The translations under genes and the position numbers were made by a program. A stretch of DNA of 42,786 bases. Source: Pseudomonas sp. S37. Lineage in GTDB: Bacteria > Pseudomonadota > Gammaproteobacteria > Pseudomonadales > Pseudomonadaceae. This document shows, in pieces, positions 41,769-42,786 of this stretch (position 1 is the first letter of the stretch; every line of letters starts with the position of its first letter). The notes beneath the pieces were generated by a model. That model ran no database searches. It saw only the letters and a list, made by a program, of their open reading frames with translations, and was not told the origin of the DNA. The DNA lies in the NCBI RefSeq assembly GCF_016658545.1, contig NZ_JACVZC010000047.1, forward strand, positions 1-42,786. The letters are read 5' to 3'.

Positions 41769-42656
41769 ATGCGTCGCCTGCTGACCGGCATTCTCACTAC
41801 CACCCTGCTGCTGCTCAATACCGTGGTGTTGATCTGCCCGCTGCTGGTCTTTGCCCTGCTCAAGCTGGTGTTGCCGGGCCGTGGGCGTGACTATGCCTCG
41901 TGGGCGGTGATGTGGGTGGCCGAAACCTGGTCGGAGATCGACAAGGCCATCTTTGCCTTGTGCATTCCTACCAAGTGGGACATTCGTGGCGTCGAGAACC
42001 TGCGCAAAGACACTTCCTACCTGGCGGTGAGCAACCACCAGACCTGGGTCGACATCCCCGCACTGATCGAAAGCCTCAACCGCCGTACGCCATTCTTCAA
42101 GTTCTTCCTGAAGAAAGAGCTGATCTGGGTGCCGCTGCTGGGCCTGGCCTGGTGGGGGCTGGATTACCCGTTCATGAAGCGCTACAGCAAGGCGTTTCTG
42201 GAAAAGCACCCCGAACTGAAGGGCAAGGACCTGGAAATCACCAAGGCGGCCTGTGAACTGTTCAAGCGTCAGCCGGTGACCGTGGTGAATTACCTGGAAG
42301 GCACGCGGTTTACCGAGGCCAAGCGCCAGGAACAGCAGTCGCCGTATCGTTACCTGCTCAAGCCCAAGGCCGGTGGCGTGGCGTTCGTTTTGGCGGCGCT
42401 GGGTGAGCAACTGGATGCCTTGCTCGACGTGACCATCGTCTACCCGGGCAACCAGGCGCCGGGGTTCTGGGCCTTGCTCAATGGCAGCATCAGCCGGGTG
42501 ATTATCGACATTCAGGTGCGTGAGCTGGACCCGGCGCTGTGGGCGGGGGATTACGAGAATGACCCTGAGTTTCGTCAGATTGTGCAGGCCTGGGTGAACC
42601 AGTTGTGGGTGGACAAGGACCGGCGGATCGAGCAGCTGCGGGCGGAAATGGGCTGA
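41769..42656 (+). CDS. PlsC-type acyltransferase (YihG-like)
   Basis: Membrane-bound acyltransferase of the 1-acyl-glycerol-3-phosphate acyltransferase family, 295 residues. An N-terminal membrane segment (about 5-36) precedes the acyl-transfer motif SNHQTWVDI with the HX4D pair His90/Asp95. The block FFKFFLKKELIWVPLLGLAWW follows, then the substrate-binding EGTRFT (about 178-183). It resembles E. coli YihG more than PlsC in length. It probably acylates a lysophospholipid at the inner membrane. AAGAG lies upstream of the ATG. It is divergent from the retropepsin-like gene. Confidence 0.88.
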   Translation: MRRLLTGILTTTLLLLNTVVLICPLLVFALLKLVLPGRGRDYASWAVMWVAETWSEIDKAIFALCIPTKWDIRGVENLRKDTSYLAVSNHQTWVDIPALIESLNRRTPFFKFFLKKELIWVPLLGLAWWGLDYPFMKRYSKAFLEKHPELKGKDLEITKAACELFKRQPVTVVNYLEGTRFTEAKRQEQQSPYRYLLKPKAGGVAFVLAALGEQLDALLDVTIVYPGNQAPGFWALLNGSISRVIIDIQVRELDPALWAGDYENDPEFRQIVQAWVNQLWVDKDRRIEQLRAEMG

Positions 42657-42673
42657 GATCTTTATTGCCTGAT

Positions 42674-42772
42674 CCGGCCTCTTCGCGGGTGAACCCGCTC
42701 CCACAGGGCCCCCGCTACCTTCAAGGCCTGTGGTGATTCTGTGGGAGCGGGTTTACCCGCGAAGAGGCCGGC
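42674..42772. repeat. REP-A inverted pair after the acyltransferase gene
   Basis: Arms with CCGGCCTCTTCGCGGG...CCCACAG and its complement (about 42674-42706 and 42739-42771). The window ends 14 bp later. Confidence 0.8.
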
Positions 42773-42786
42773 ACAGGCACTCCAGA

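Overview
The window looks like a chromosomal segment of a Pseudomonas of the P. putida group. The evidence is high-GC coding sequence, the gene order glcB / response regulator / CBS-DUF294 / exonuclease, the order waaF-waaC-waaG-waaP next to glnE-aceEF-dipA-msrA, the creBCD set, and twelve copies of the paired REP palindromes typical of that group. The synteny statement rests on memory, not on a search.

Layout. Positions 1-2.3 kb hold srkA and rarD, then a gap with a diverged 113-bp duplication in which each copy carries a perfect DnaA-box sequence. Positions 2.3-5.4 kb hold gcvR (minus) and glcB (plus) around a shared upstream region. Positions 5.5-8.9 kb hold a stand-alone receiver protein divergent from an overlapping pair, a CBS/DUF294 nucleotidyltransferase and a DnaQ-type exonuclease. 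Positions 9.1-14.8 kb are an iron-uptake block: Fur-box-like site, FecI-type sigma factor, FecR-type anti-sigma factor, TonB-dependent siderophore receptor, PepSY membrane protein and a 58-residue membrane protein. Positions 14.8-17.9 kb hold one large gene with the look of the Pseudomonas dermonecrotic-toxin-like (DUF6543) family, the least explained gene of the window. Positions 17.8-24.8 kb are the minus-strand LPS inner-core operon waaF-waaC-waaG-waaP followed by three more kinase-fold genes. Positions 25-32.6 kb hold glnE (minus) and aceE-aceF (plus). Positions 33-37.2 kb hold the c-di-GMP phosphodiesterase dipA, msrA and a glutathione S-transferase. Positions 37.3-41 kb hold creB-creC-creD (minus). 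The end holds a retropepsin-like secreted protein (minus) and a PlsC-type acyltransferase (plus).

How the genes work together. glcB (glyoxylate shunt) and aceEF (pyruvate dehydrogenase) both carry TGTAGT/ACTACA inverted repeats upstream. The linker is 14 bp at glcB and 3 bp at aceE (two sites). This fits the published two-linker recognition by the KDPG-responsive RpiR-type regulator RccR, so the two loci are probably switched reciprocally by carbon source. The LPS operon is tightly coupled: six of its seven junctions show 1-4 bp stop/start overlaps or direct abutment, and it encodes two heptosyltransferases, one glucosyltransferase and five kinase-fold domains. One of these lacks the usual catalytic Asp and one protein is a two-kinase fusion. 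The LPS operon runs head-on into the DUF6543 gene with a 40-bp coding overlap. No tRNA, rRNA, CRISPR array or insertion sequence was seen.
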